A stretch of DNA of 64,000 nucleotides from assembly GCA_937888905.1 (NCBI GenBank), contig CALATA010000014.1, forward strand, positions 248,001-312,000. The letters are read 5' to 3'. Of this stretch, positions 1-7,426 are shown piece after piece. The position numbers were made by a program, and so were the translations under genes. Origin of the DNA: Terrimonas sp937888905 (lineage in GTDB: Bacteria; Bacteroidota; Bacteroidia; Chitinophagales; Chitinophagaceae). The notes under the pieces were generated by a model. That model was not told where the DNA came from. It was given only the letters and a program-made list of their open reading frames with translations, and made no database searches. Position 1 is the stretch's first letter; each line of letters opens with the position of its first letter.

Positions 1-439
1 TTTGCTTCAGGTCGTTTTCCAACCCTTCACCGAACCCGGTGTACTTTACCTGGTCACGCAGGTATTCAAAATTTTTCTGATTCATAACTTCTGAATTTTG
101 ATTGTTATTTAATTGTTCTCTTTCTAATCTTTCGTAACGAACCGCTACCATCAGGGACACGTCAATAATGCCCTCCCTTTCAATCATTAGTTTGCTGTTC
201 TCGGCAGCTTCCTGCATAGTCTTATATGCCGACCGTATTGCCAGAAAGTTGTAAAAGTCAATGTCGGTTGACATTTCGTAGCAGAACTCCCTAACATCGT
301 ATTCTGTGGGGAATGTGAATAGATCTTCTTTAGTTACTGGAGAAACATCATCGAGAAAGGCGACAAATTCCTCACCTTCCCAACGCTTTTTAGTCAGGTA
401 TTCAAGAATATCCTTGTAGTCGTCTTTCCTTATTTTCAT
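1..439 (-). CDS. Conserved element protein, C-terminus cut off by window edge
   Basis: The frame is open from an ATG at 439-437 to the window edge, giving 146 visible residues with no stop. The first ~118 residues are acidic and helical (start MKIRKDDYKDILEYL) and I do not recognise them. From an internal Met at 85 the text NFEYLRDQVKYTGFGEG resembles the beginning of conserved hypothetical proteins I associate with Bacteroidota conjugative elements. Either the two parts are one fused protein, or the downstream gene starts at 85 and the upstream frame simply reads through. It lies downstream of traN on the same strand, so it probably belongs to the transfer operon. Function unknown. Confidence 0.6.
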   Translation of the reverse strand, partial: MKIRKDDYKDILEYLTKKRWEGEEFVAFLDDVSPVTKEDLFTFPTEYDVREFCYEMSTDIDFYNFLAIRSAYKTMQEAAENSKLMIEREGIIDVSLMVAVRYERLEREQLNNNQNSEVMNQKNFEYLRDQVKYTGFGEGLENDLKQ

Positions 440-505
440 AACATATATTTTAGTGAAAACGAATAATTGAAATAGAATGGAACAGTTTCAATGGAGCGTT
501 CAGGT

Positions 506-1348
506 TTAATTAATCGGAGCTGCCTTTACAATTTTCTTGTTCTTTATATGCAGTTCCAGGTGCCTGCCTCCGTTCTTCTCCATCATTTGAACTGCGAGGT
601 ATTTCTTATCAGGAATAGTAAATTTGGGTACAATAAAAACGATGGTAGTATCTGACTGCCCGATTACTTGGGTCGTATTGTTATGTACAAGTACGGGTAC
701 TATTTCTATCTCCTGCGTAGCAGTTCTTTTGCTTTTCTTTTGGTCACGGATGTAAAGCCTGAGCTGGTCAATATCATAGTTGATATTTGTTTCATTGGCA
801 ATATTGAAGCGCATCAGCATAATGTCATCATGGATAAACAGGCCGTTCAGTTTAAGACGAATGCCGAAAGTTTCATCCTTTATACCCCGTATCTTTTTCT
901 TCGATTCAAAAGCCATTGAAGCGTAATTCTCCATTTGTTCCTGGTTGATACTTTCTGAAGGAATAGAGATGGTGTTTTGCTTTGTCAGACCCACTAATGA
1001 AATATTGAGTATAGTAGGCTGTTCGGCGTAATCAACCAGAAAGGATGTGAGCTTTCCGTCAGCAGTAATGATGCTGATATTGGTTTGAGGAAAGCTATCT
1101 TTTGCGGCTTTTATCTGCAAGATATTTTCTACTCCCTTCGCTTTTTGAGCCAACACATCCCTGCTTCCTATATCTACACTGACAATAGAATAGGGAAAGA
1201 TAATGTTGGTTGTTTTGGAGAAAGCAATTGCCACATGATATGATTCAATTGCTTTTGTTTGCCAGGCTGTATTTGTTTGCGCCTGCGCTTTGAAAGTTGT
1301 AATAAGCAGGAAAATTCCCATTACCATTACTGCACTGATCTTTTTCAT
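506..1348 (-). CDS. traN: Conjugative transposon protein TraN (VirB9-like)
   Basis: A 280-residue exported protein: residues 1-24 form a Sec signal peptide (MKKISAVMVMG.., ending AQA). The rest is beta-rich and matches my recollection of Bacteroidota TraN (DUF4138), the VirB9-like outer-membrane-side component of the type IV secretion channel. Landmarks are FSKTTNIIFPYSIVSVDIGS near residues 44-63 and a C-terminal domain with YLAVQMMEKNGGRHLELHI. It follows traM by 29 bases, the order of CTnDOT-type tra operons. VirB9-type proteins pair with VirB10 (here TraM) in the core complex. Family call is confident from order and motifs; the fold assignment is inference. Confidence 0.85.
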   Translation of the reverse strand: MKKISAVMVMGIFLLITTFKAQAQTNTAWQTKAIESYHVAIAFSKTTNIIFPYSIVSVDIGSRDVLAQKAKGVENILQIKAAKDSFPQTNISIITADGKLTSFLVDYAEQPTILNISLVGLTKQNTISIPSESINQEQMENYASMAFESKKKIRGIKDETFGIRLKLNGLFIHDDIMLMRFNIANETNINYDIDQLRLYIRDQKKSKRTATQEIEIVPVLVHNNTTQVIGQSDTTIVFIVPKFTIPDKKYLAVQMMEKNGGRHLELHIKNKKIVKAAPIN

Positions 1349-1377
1349 CTTTTGGAATTTTTAAGTGATTCAAATAT

Positions 1378-2685
1378 TTAATTGGATTGTTTTTGCTTTT
1401 CGTCACGTAAAAGCACTTGGTAGCCTGCTTTTACAGTTACTTTAATCAGCTTGACTTTTTTGCTGAACAAAGTCTTTGCAGCTTCTATACCTGCGCTTGC
1501 AGCCTGCGCTCCCCACGAAGGGTCAAGTGAAGTCAAGCCGATGGTTTGCATAGACCGGTCTGCGGACTGCTTTGCAACATCCCTGGTAATTGCACCGGGA
1601 ATGTATATGCCATCCAGTCCGTCCATATCGTACACCGCTAATTCAACTGGAAACAATGAATTATTATACCGCACACTGGTAATCTTGATACTTAATCTTT
1701 CACCACGGAGCGAAGCGATACCATATATAAAGTTGTCTTTAGGAATACGAACCCCGTTAATGAATACATCATTTACCAATCGCAATTTGACGGTGGAACC
1801 ATCAACGATAGTCTGCGTTTCGTGTATGACCGCTTGTATGGCGTTCTGTGAATCTTCGATAGCTGTTGCACCAGTGAACGAATAGAAGCCATTTGTTGAA
1901 CCACCCGCAGGCAGGTCGGCGTTGAGCAATGTGATGTTGTTTTCTTTTGTTTTTGACGATACTGCGAATACCTGCCCTTTGTTTGCCTGGGAGGTCTGCT
2001 TCAATTTTTCCTGTACACGTTCAGGATATTGCACATCAAGTATCTTATCCAGCATTCCATTCAGTTGCTTCATTTCCGGATCTTCGCCAGAAGGTTGATT
2101 CATCATGTTCATCATTTGCTCCAGCCTGTCCACGTCTGATGAATTAACGGTTGCACTATTATTACCTCTGCCGGGAGTGCGTTGATACATATCATAAGGA
2201 TCATCTTCCATAGAAGCAGGTACAGGCTTGCTCATCTCCCTGTCAAGCTCTGCCAGCTTTCGATATATCTTGTCCGTATGGGGATCATTACCCCCACGTC
2301 TACCGTAAAGAGAAGTGTTCAGCCCTCTTTCATCGGCAGGTAGTTGAAATGTGTCTTCTTTCCCTGACAGGTATTCATCCGTATCTGCTAATCCAATGTT
2401 CTTGTAGTTGGGATCATTCTTAACCAGTTCAAGAAATTTGATTGAATCCAGTTGCGCCTGATCGTAGTAACTCATTTTATCCATCGGCTTGTCATCTTTC
2501 AGGTTAGCGTCCGGCAGGTTAATGTTGAAGCCTTTTTTCACTGCTGCCTGCGCTTCAACTTTTTCAACTTTGCCACCGCCAAGCGCCCAGAATATCATGG
2601 TCATAAAAGGCAATGCGAGCATTGGCAATACCAGTAAGAACCTGCGCTGCCTAATCATTTTCGGAGTTTTCACTTGCTTTTCCAT
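1378..2685 (-). CDS. traM: Conjugative transposon protein TraM (VirB10-like)
   Basis: A 435-residue inner-membrane protein: a short cytoplasmic N-terminus, one membrane segment (~15-36, FLLVLPMLALPFMTMIFWAL), a long charged and Asn/Asp-rich periplasmic linker (~40-250), and a beta-rich C-terminal domain (~270-435) containing VNDVFINGVRIPKDNFIYG and LFPVELAVYDMDGLDGIYIP. That C-terminal block is characteristic of TraM, the VirB10 equivalent spanning the envelope in the Bacteroidota transfer channel. It starts 3 bases after the 160-residue gene upstream ends and is followed by traN, so translation is probably coupled. Confidence 0.9.
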   Translation of the reverse strand: MEKQVKTPKMIRQRRFLLVLPMLALPFMTMIFWALGGGKVEKVEAQAAVKKGFNINLPDANLKDDKPMDKMSYYDQAQLDSIKFLELVKNDPNYKNIGLADTDEYLSGKEDTFQLPADERGLNTSLYGRRGGNDPHTDKIYRKLAELDREMSKPVPASMEDDPYDMYQRTPGRGNNSATVNSSDVDRLEQMMNMMNQPSGEDPEMKQLNGMLDKILDVQYPERVQEKLKQTSQANKGQVFAVSSKTKENNITLLNADLPAGGSTNGFYSFTGATAIEDSQNAIQAVIHETQTIVDGSTVKLRLVNDVFINGVRIPKDNFIYGIASLRGERLSIKITSVRYNNSLFPVELAVYDMDGLDGIYIPGAITRDVAKQSADRSMQTIGLTSLDPSWGAQAASAGIEAAKTLFSKKVKLIKVTVKAGYQVLLRDEKQKQSN

Positions 2686-2687
2686 TT

Positions 2688-3170
2688 CTATTTTTGTTTT
2701 AATTGTTGATAATAATTTTCAATAAACCTCAAACTATCCATCAGCCCCGGACGATGGTTATTGATGCTGTCGTACAGGGCTTTTCCAGAAGGACTTCGCG
2801 CCAGGCTATCCATATACACCCTGAAGTTTTTGATACGGCTGTATTCTGCCTCCGATACCTCGGCAGCGTCTGTTTTTGTTTCTCCTGTTTCAGTAGCGTG
2901 CTTCGGCTTTTTAATCGGCGTTATAGTGATTGAATTGCCTTTTTTGCCCGTAAAAGCGTTCACCGCCAGATAAACACTGTATGAACTGGTGAACATCACA
3001 AAGAGCACAAGCAGCACGAGCCATGTACGACGTGAGAATTTCTCCGTACGCTTCATCATCCAGTTTGCCCAGCCACCCTGCAAACGCTTATAACCTGCCT
3101 CCATGCCTTTGCTAATCGCATTGGACTTAGCTTCGGTATTGCCTTTTCTTCTTTTAGGAAATAGTTTCAT
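2688..3170 (-). CDS. Small tra-operon membrane protein in traL position
   Basis: A 160-residue protein with a basic N-terminus (MKLFPKRRKGNTEAK), one transmembrane helix (~50-70, WLVLLVLFVMFTSSYSVYLA) and a charged periplasmic tail. Between traK and traM this is the place of traL in CTnDOT-like operons, and a small bitopic protein fits that slot. Sequence resemblance to TraL is weak to my eye, so the name rests on position. It is 2 bases from traM and 11 from traK, so certainly in the operon. Confidence 0.65.
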   Translation of the reverse strand: MKLFPKRRKGNTEAKSNAISKGMEAGYKRLQGGWANWMMKRTEKFSRRTWLVLLVLFVMFTSSYSVYLAVNAFTGKKGNSITITPIKKPKHATETGETKTDAAEVSEAEYSRIKNFRVYMDSLARSPSGKALYDSINNHRPGLMDSLRFIENYYQQLKQK

Positions 3171-3181
3171 GATCTTTATTT

Positions 3182-3805
3182 TTATTGGCGCCTGCTTACT
3201 GTTTTTAAATCCCTGTTGTCAATCGTACTCCATCGTTCAATTAGAAAGCCATGCGGGTTATTGTCACTCCGTGATACATTTCGCAACGCTCCATCGGTTA
3301 CCAGGCTGCGGGTTGTAATGCTGGTAGGGCGTACAATGCTTTGTGTAGCGTAGCACCGGAATTTGTAGGGATACTCGTTTATATCTACCGCAACACTATC
3401 CACCACAATGGTCTGATTGACATTGCCGGAAATAAGCCCGGCGTAATAGCCATTTTCTTTCAGATCATCGTAAGCACGTTTCGCACTTCCATCGGCCAGG
3501 TATAATGCTTTAGTGATATTTGCGGTAATAGCTTTGTCGTCAGGGTCAAGTGTGAAGAACAGCTTGTGAAATGTTTTTACGTGATCCTTTGCCTCAACAG
3601 GTATGTTATCTTTTCGCTCCGAAGCGTAGGCTTCCAGTGCCTTGCCGTTAGCGAGAATGTATATTTTGCTTTGCATCTGCGATACCAGACTGAAACTTTT
3701 GTACAATGCAAAACAGCAGATCAATACACAGCCGATGATCACCACCAGGGTAAAGCTCCTGACGTGCCGGAATGCCGTATCAATATTTTTCATCTTTTTG
3801 AACAT
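3182..3805 (-). CDS. traK: Conjugative transposon protein TraK (VirB8-like)
   Basis: A 207-residue bitopic inner-membrane protein. A transmembrane helix lies at ~17-38 (SFTLVVIIGCVLICCFALYK) after a short cytoplasmic tail containing NIDTAFRHVR, followed by a periplasmic domain with KDHVKTFHKLFFTLDPDD and YPYKFRCYATQ. These blocks are typical of Bacteroidota TraK, which occupies the VirB8 role of scaffolding the secretion channel. Upstream traJ ends 18 bases before it starts. Length fits the family (~205-210). Confidence 0.92.
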   Translation of the reverse strand: MFKKMKNIDTAFRHVRSFTLVVIIGCVLICCFALYKSFSLVSQMQSKIYILANGKALEAYASERKDNIPVEAKDHVKTFHKLFFTLDPDDKAITANITKALYLADGSAKRAYDDLKENGYYAGLISGNVNQTIVVDSVAVDINEYPYKFRCYATQSIVRPTSITTRSLVTDGALRNVSRSDNNPHGFLIERWSTIDNRDLKTVSRRQ

Positions 3806-3823
3806 ATATCCTCCTTTAGATTA

Positions 3824-5035
3824 TTATGAATTGCCCTTTAGTTTATCGTTCATGTAACCAGAGTTTCCGCTACTGCTATCGCCGAAATAGGGGTTAGATG
3901 CACCACTGCTTGCCATACTTTGCGACATGCGGTTTGCTGCACTGCCCATAGCATCCACAGCCATGCCTGCACCCGCAGATGCAGTGTTGACCACAGTTCT
4001 GGAAGAACTGCCGAATAAACTGGTGACCTTATGACCTAATGCGCCACCGCCACCAGCGTGAACGATATAATTAGCCACGGAGGGAACGGTAAAGTATCCG
4101 ATGATGCCAATAATCATGAAGACCAGGTAGGCCATATCCGTTCTGCTGAAGAATGTATCGCCATAATCCTGTACCTGTGATATATCCAGCTCCAGCATCT
4201 TTTCCTGTATTTTGCCGATAATGCTTCCGAAGATGTTTGCTACGGGCAACCATAAAAAGATGTTGATATATCTTGCTATCCAGACCGTGAGCGTATGCTG
4301 AAAACCGTCGAATACTGCAATCCCGAACACCAAAGGGCCTAAGATGGCCAGCACGATTAGCTGAAACGTTCGTAGCGTATCTATACACAGTGATGCCGCT
4401 TCAAAGAGTACCCTCAGCACTTCGCTCATCCATTCTTTTACAGAGTTGCGGAAATTGTAAGAGGCTTTGGACATGGCAAACTTGATGTCATTGCCAATGC
4501 TCTCGAAAAAACCTTCGTCTGAAGGGTCTTCATTATCGTGCGTGTACTTATACCATTTATCCCTGTCGCCGCTGCCACTTTCGCCCACATACATTTGCCA
4601 TACATCTGTTTTCTTGATGGCTTCTTCTTTTTTCTGCAAGAGAACTGCAATAGCCTTATCGGAACCTTCCACCATGGCAGCGGTTGCAGTTACCGTAGGC
4701 TTCATCACACCGTTAATCACACCAAGAACGACGGTTGGAAAAAATAACACGCAGAAGCCAATCACGAAGGGACGAAAGAGCGGATAGAAGTCAATAGGCT
4801 CTGCTCTTGACAGGTGTCCCCATACACGGGAGGCGATATACCACATAGCTGCAAAGCCTGCTAATCCTTGTCCTACGCCGATTAACTGGCTGCACAGAGG
4901 CATCATCTCATCATACAGTTGCTCCAGTACACCATGCAAGCCTTTCATTTCATCAGCTATTCCCTGCGCATGGCTTATAAAAGGCAATATCAAACCCACT
5001 GCCGCCAGCCAGGCGGCCTTTCTACACTTTGCCAT
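3824..5035 (-). CDS. traJ: Conjugative transposon protein TraJ (VirB6-like)
   Basis: A 403-residue polytopic membrane protein with an N-terminal signal/anchor (residues 1-23, ending SHAQ) and about six further hydrophobic segments, including GFCVLFFPTVVLGVI, IVLAILGPLVFGIAVF and YLVFMIIGIIGYFTVPS. The pattern is that of TraJ, the VirB6-like channel component. The motif VPSVANYIVHAGGGG precedes a Ser/Gly-rich soluble tail (~335-403). It sits between the TraI-like genes and traK as in CTnDOT-type operons. Confidence 0.9.
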   Translation of the reverse strand: MAKCRKAAWLAAVGLILPFISHAQGIADEMKGLHGVLEQLYDEMMPLCSQLIGVGQGLAGFAAMWYIASRVWGHLSRAEPIDFYPLFRPFVIGFCVLFFPTVVLGVINGVMKPTVTATAAMVEGSDKAIAVLLQKKEEAIKKTDVWQMYVGESGSGDRDKWYKYTHDNEDPSDEGFFESIGNDIKFAMSKASYNFRNSVKEWMSEVLRVLFEAASLCIDTLRTFQLIVLAILGPLVFGIAVFDGFQHTLTVWIARYINIFLWLPVANIFGSIIGKIQEKMLELDISQVQDYGDTFFSRTDMAYLVFMIIGIIGYFTVPSVANYIVHAGGGGALGHKVTSLFGSSSRTVVNTASAGAGMAVDAMGSAANRMSQSMASSGASNPYFGDSSSGNSGYMNDKLKGNS

Positions 5036-5045
5036 ATTTATCTGT

Positions 5046-5684
5046 TTAATTGTTTAACCCATAGATTTTTCGGATGGTCTGTGCGTCGTTGCGCTCCTTC
5101 GCCCTTTGCACTGCCAGTATTGTAGTATTGTTATTAAAATGCCGTAGGAACATCAGTTTATCCTGCATGTCTGCATATATCCGGTCAATGGCCTGCAAGC
5201 GTTCATCATCGCTCATACGAGCTTTGCCTGCCGTGATTACCGTAAGCAACTCATCGAGGTTGCGCAGACTTTCTTTAAACAGATTATCATATACACGACC
5301 CAAATAAGCCAGCTCATCTGCATTGAAATTGTTGTCCTGCCGGAAGCGTTCATAAGCCTTACGGTATTCTTTAACCAGAATGATCTGGTAATTGGTAATG
5401 TCTGCCACACGCCGGTAATTGCGTACCGCCGGACTTACCTCCATCAAGCCATCAAGAAAAGCCTTATGCAAACTGAAGTTGCCTTCTGAAATATTCTTGA
5501 TAGTGTTATATCCTCCGCTAAGAATTTCGTAGCCTTTCTTCATGTCGCTAAGTATTTGCTTGAATTGCGCCAGTTTCTCAATATTGAGTATGAGCTGCGC
5601 TATCTCATCTGCCTGCGCAGATGCACGAAAGGCAGGCAATATGCCCAGGAAGGATAGCGATATCATTATGATCAGCTTTTTCAT
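5046..5684 (-). CDS. Exported TraI/TerB-like periplasmic protein, copy 3
   Basis: A 212-residue exported protein with a Sec signal peptide (1-24, ending ASAQ) and an otherwise all-helical mature part. It shares with the next two upstream genes a KGYEILSGGYNTIK / SPAVRNYRRVADI / ELAYLGRVYDNL / AVQRAKERNDAQTIRKIYGL layout, so the three are diverged tandem paralogues. Databases often label such proteins TerB-family tellurite resistance, but the conjugation context makes a periplasmic transfer (TraI- or VirB5-like) role more likely. Ten bases separate it from traJ. Confidence 0.75.
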   Translation of the reverse strand: MKKLIIMISLSFLGILPAFRASAQADEIAQLILNIEKLAQFKQILSDMKKGYEILSGGYNTIKNISEGNFSLHKAFLDGLMEVSPAVRNYRRVADITNYQIILVKEYRKAYERFRQDNNFNADELAYLGRVYDNLFKESLRNLDELLTVITAGKARMSDDERLQAIDRIYADMQDKLMFLRHFNNNTTILAVQRAKERNDAQTIRKIYGLNN

Positions 5685-5686
5685 AG

Positions 5687-6337
5687 TTACTCGTTTTTAA
5701 TGCCCTGTAATACACGGCTGGTTTGTACATCTGTTTTTTCTTTGATTCTGGATGCAGCAAGCGATTTTGCATCGTTGGAAAAACTTTGCGAGAAAGTGTA
5801 TTTGTCCTGCATGTCCAGATACAACTTATCAATTCTTGCAATGCGCTCATCGTCCTTCATTTCTAACTTGCCATCCGTTGTAATCGTAATCAGTTCGTCC
5901 AGACTTTTATCGCAGTCGTCCAGCAACCGACCAAAGACCCTTCTGATGTAGGCCAGCTCATCGTTGCTAAAGGCGTCGCTGCTGTTAAGCCTGCCGTAAG
6001 TGCGGTTGTAGTTTTGTACAATTTTTACCTGTAAGGCGATTATATCCGCAACCTTTGCATACCGCCTGATTTCCGGGTTCACGGACTTCAAAGAATTTAG
6101 GTAATCCGTGTGCAGGTTAAATTCTCCCCTGGTGAAGCCGCCGATAGTGTTCAACCCATCTTTGGCTATGTTGTAGCCCTTTTTAGCATAGCCGATATAC
6201 ACCTGGAGCGCAGCAATTTGCTGAAGCAGGTATTTCTTTTGTGTCTTCTTTTGCTGAAACCATTCTGCAAAAGTTTGTGCTTGCAGGTTACTCCCTGCCG
6301 ACACAACCAGCAATAGAAACAAGAGTATCTTTTTCAT
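5687..6337 (-). CDS. Exported TraI/TerB-like periplasmic protein, copy 2
   Basis: Chosen start is the ATG at 6337, which begins a clean signal peptide (MKKILLFLLLVVSAGSNLQA) and leaves 10 bases after the preceding stop; an upstream in-frame Met at 6361 would add eight residues and overlap that gene. The mature part is helical and parallels its neighbours: KGYNIAKDGLNTI, NPEIRRYAKVADI, ELAYIRRVFGRLLDD, and a C-terminal LAASRIKEKTDVQTSRVLQG. It ends 2 bases before the next gene, so translation is probably coupled. Function inferred only from operon context. Confidence 0.72.
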   Translation of the reverse strand: MKKILLFLLLVVSAGSNLQAQTFAEWFQQKKTQKKYLLQQIAALQVYIGYAKKGYNIAKDGLNTIGGFTRGEFNLHTDYLNSLKSVNPEIRRYAKVADIIALQVKIVQNYNRTYGRLNSSDAFSNDELAYIRRVFGRLLDDCDKSLDELITITTDGKLEMKDDERIARIDKLYLDMQDKYTFSQSFSNDAKSLAASRIKEKTDVQTSRVLQGIKNE

Positions 6338-6347
6338 ACGTTCTGAT

Positions 6348-7022
6348 TTAAGGAAGTCCATATAATTTTTTTACTGCCTGCACTTCGGTTTCGGTTTTAG
6401 CACGCTGAAGGCTTAGTAAAGTATTCTGCCTGTTGAACTGCACCAGATCCGAATAATTGACATCGACCTGGTCGGCTGCGTTGTTAATCAGCTCCAGCCT
6501 TTTGGCATCGCTCATTTTCGTCGTAAAGGATTTTATGATGAGGCTGATCTGGTCAATGTTCTTCAGGCTTTCGTCAAGAATGCCTGAATACACTTTTTCC
6601 ATGTAAAAAATTTCCTCTACAGTAAAATGACTGTCCTGCCGGATCAGCGACCAAGAGCGTTTGTATTCATCTACAAGGCGTAATTGTTTCTTTGTAATAT
6701 CCCGGATGCGCTGGTAGTAGGATATAATGGATTTAACTTTAGCCAGTTCCTCATAGTATTTCCGGTATTGCTCTTTTTGCTTTTCCGTCCAGTCCGAAAT
6801 CTCATCCAGTTTTAATTTGGATAAAGTATTCTCTAAGGTTTTCTGAGCGTTTTGCAGCCATATCGTTTTATTCTGCAATCGCTGAATTTGCAGGTCAATT
6901 GCCTTGATCACTTTTTTGACGGCAGCTTTTACTACAACCCAAACCACTGCGTGGCTTTGTTGCGTGGGTGCTACCACCAGTAACATGGTAGCTAACATTG
7001 TGATGAACCATATCTTTTTCAT
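6348..7022 (-). CDS. traI: Conjugal transfer protein TraI (periplasmic, helical), copy 1
   Basis: A 224-residue exported protein (signal peptide ~1-26, ending SHAV). It is the most TraI-like of the three tandem paralogues: VKKVIKAIDLQIQRLQNKTIWLQ, predicted coiled coil through ~100, YQRIRDITKKQLRLVDEYKRSW, a Phe/Tyr/Met block IFYMEKVYSGILDESLKNIDQ and the shared ending LLSLQRAKTETEVQAVKKLYG. In Bacteroides elements TraI lies between TraG and TraJ, as here. It is thought to act in the periplasm with the secretion channel, possibly as a VirB5 counterpart; that role is inference. Confidence 0.8.
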   Translation of the reverse strand: MKKIWFITMLATMLLVVAPTQQSHAVVWVVVKAAVKKVIKAIDLQIQRLQNKTIWLQNAQKTLENTLSKLKLDEISDWTEKQKEQYRKYYEELAKVKSIISYYQRIRDITKKQLRLVDEYKRSWSLIRQDSHFTVEEIFYMEKVYSGILDESLKNIDQISLIIKSFTTKMSDAKRLELINNAADQVDVNYSDLVQFNRQNTLLSLQRAKTETEVQAVKKLYGLP

Positions 7023-7025
7023 GCC

Positions 7026-7415
7026 TTATAGATTTTTAATAAATAATTCAATCGTTGTCTTTCCCTGCTCCGTCAGTGCTTCGAGGTACAGTGATTTTGA
7101 AACTGTCTCGAAAACGCAATACCGATCTCCGCCTATTTCAATGAGGTGGCCGTTGGAATGCCATCCATAGGTAGCCAACCATGTTTCTTCAGATTCAGGC
7201 GTGTTACTTACATATTCTGTTCGTGTAACCTGGTAGAAGCTGCCACAGGGCTTTATGGTAAGGGTGGTATCCACTCCAGCAATCTTTTCATTGTGTGGCG
7301 GCTGTCTTACATATATGCCTTCCATCATCGAGAGTGTAGCATGATGCTGCCTCCCAAAGTGCAGGATAATTTTAATGGCTAAGCGCAGGTCACAGATCAG
7401 TTTATTCAGTTTCAT
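7026..7415 (-). CDS. Small hypothetical protein between traG and traI
   Basis: A 129-residue protein with no signal peptide. The N-terminus is helical (MKLNKLICDLRLAIKIILHF) and the rest looks like a compact beta domain (TLTIKPCGSFYQVTRTEYV, WLATYGWHSNGHLIEIGGD). I do not recognise the family. It sits 3 bases upstream of the TraI-like gene and 11 bases after traG, so it is co-transcribed and perhaps cytoplasmic, unlike its exported neighbours. Could be an accessory or assembly protein for the channel; nothing in the sequence proves this. Confidence 0.6.
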   Translation of the reverse strand: MKLNKLICDLRLAIKIILHFGRQHHATLSMMEGIYVRQPPHNEKIAGVDTTLTIKPCGSFYQVTRTEYVSNTPESEETWLATYGWHSNGHLIEIGGDRYCVFETVSKSLYLEALTEQGKTTIELFIKNL

Positions 7416-7426
7416 TGGTTAGGTGT

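Noticed and set aside
1451..1885. Plus-strand frame opposite traM, and similar frames opposite most genes
   Set aside because: Composition and position show they are antisense shadows of strong minus-strand genes with recognisable motifs.
5046..6337. Tellurite resistance genes (TerB label)
   Set aside because: No other ter genes are present, the proteins are exported and helical, and they lie inside the tra operon between traG and traJ; a transfer role is more likely.
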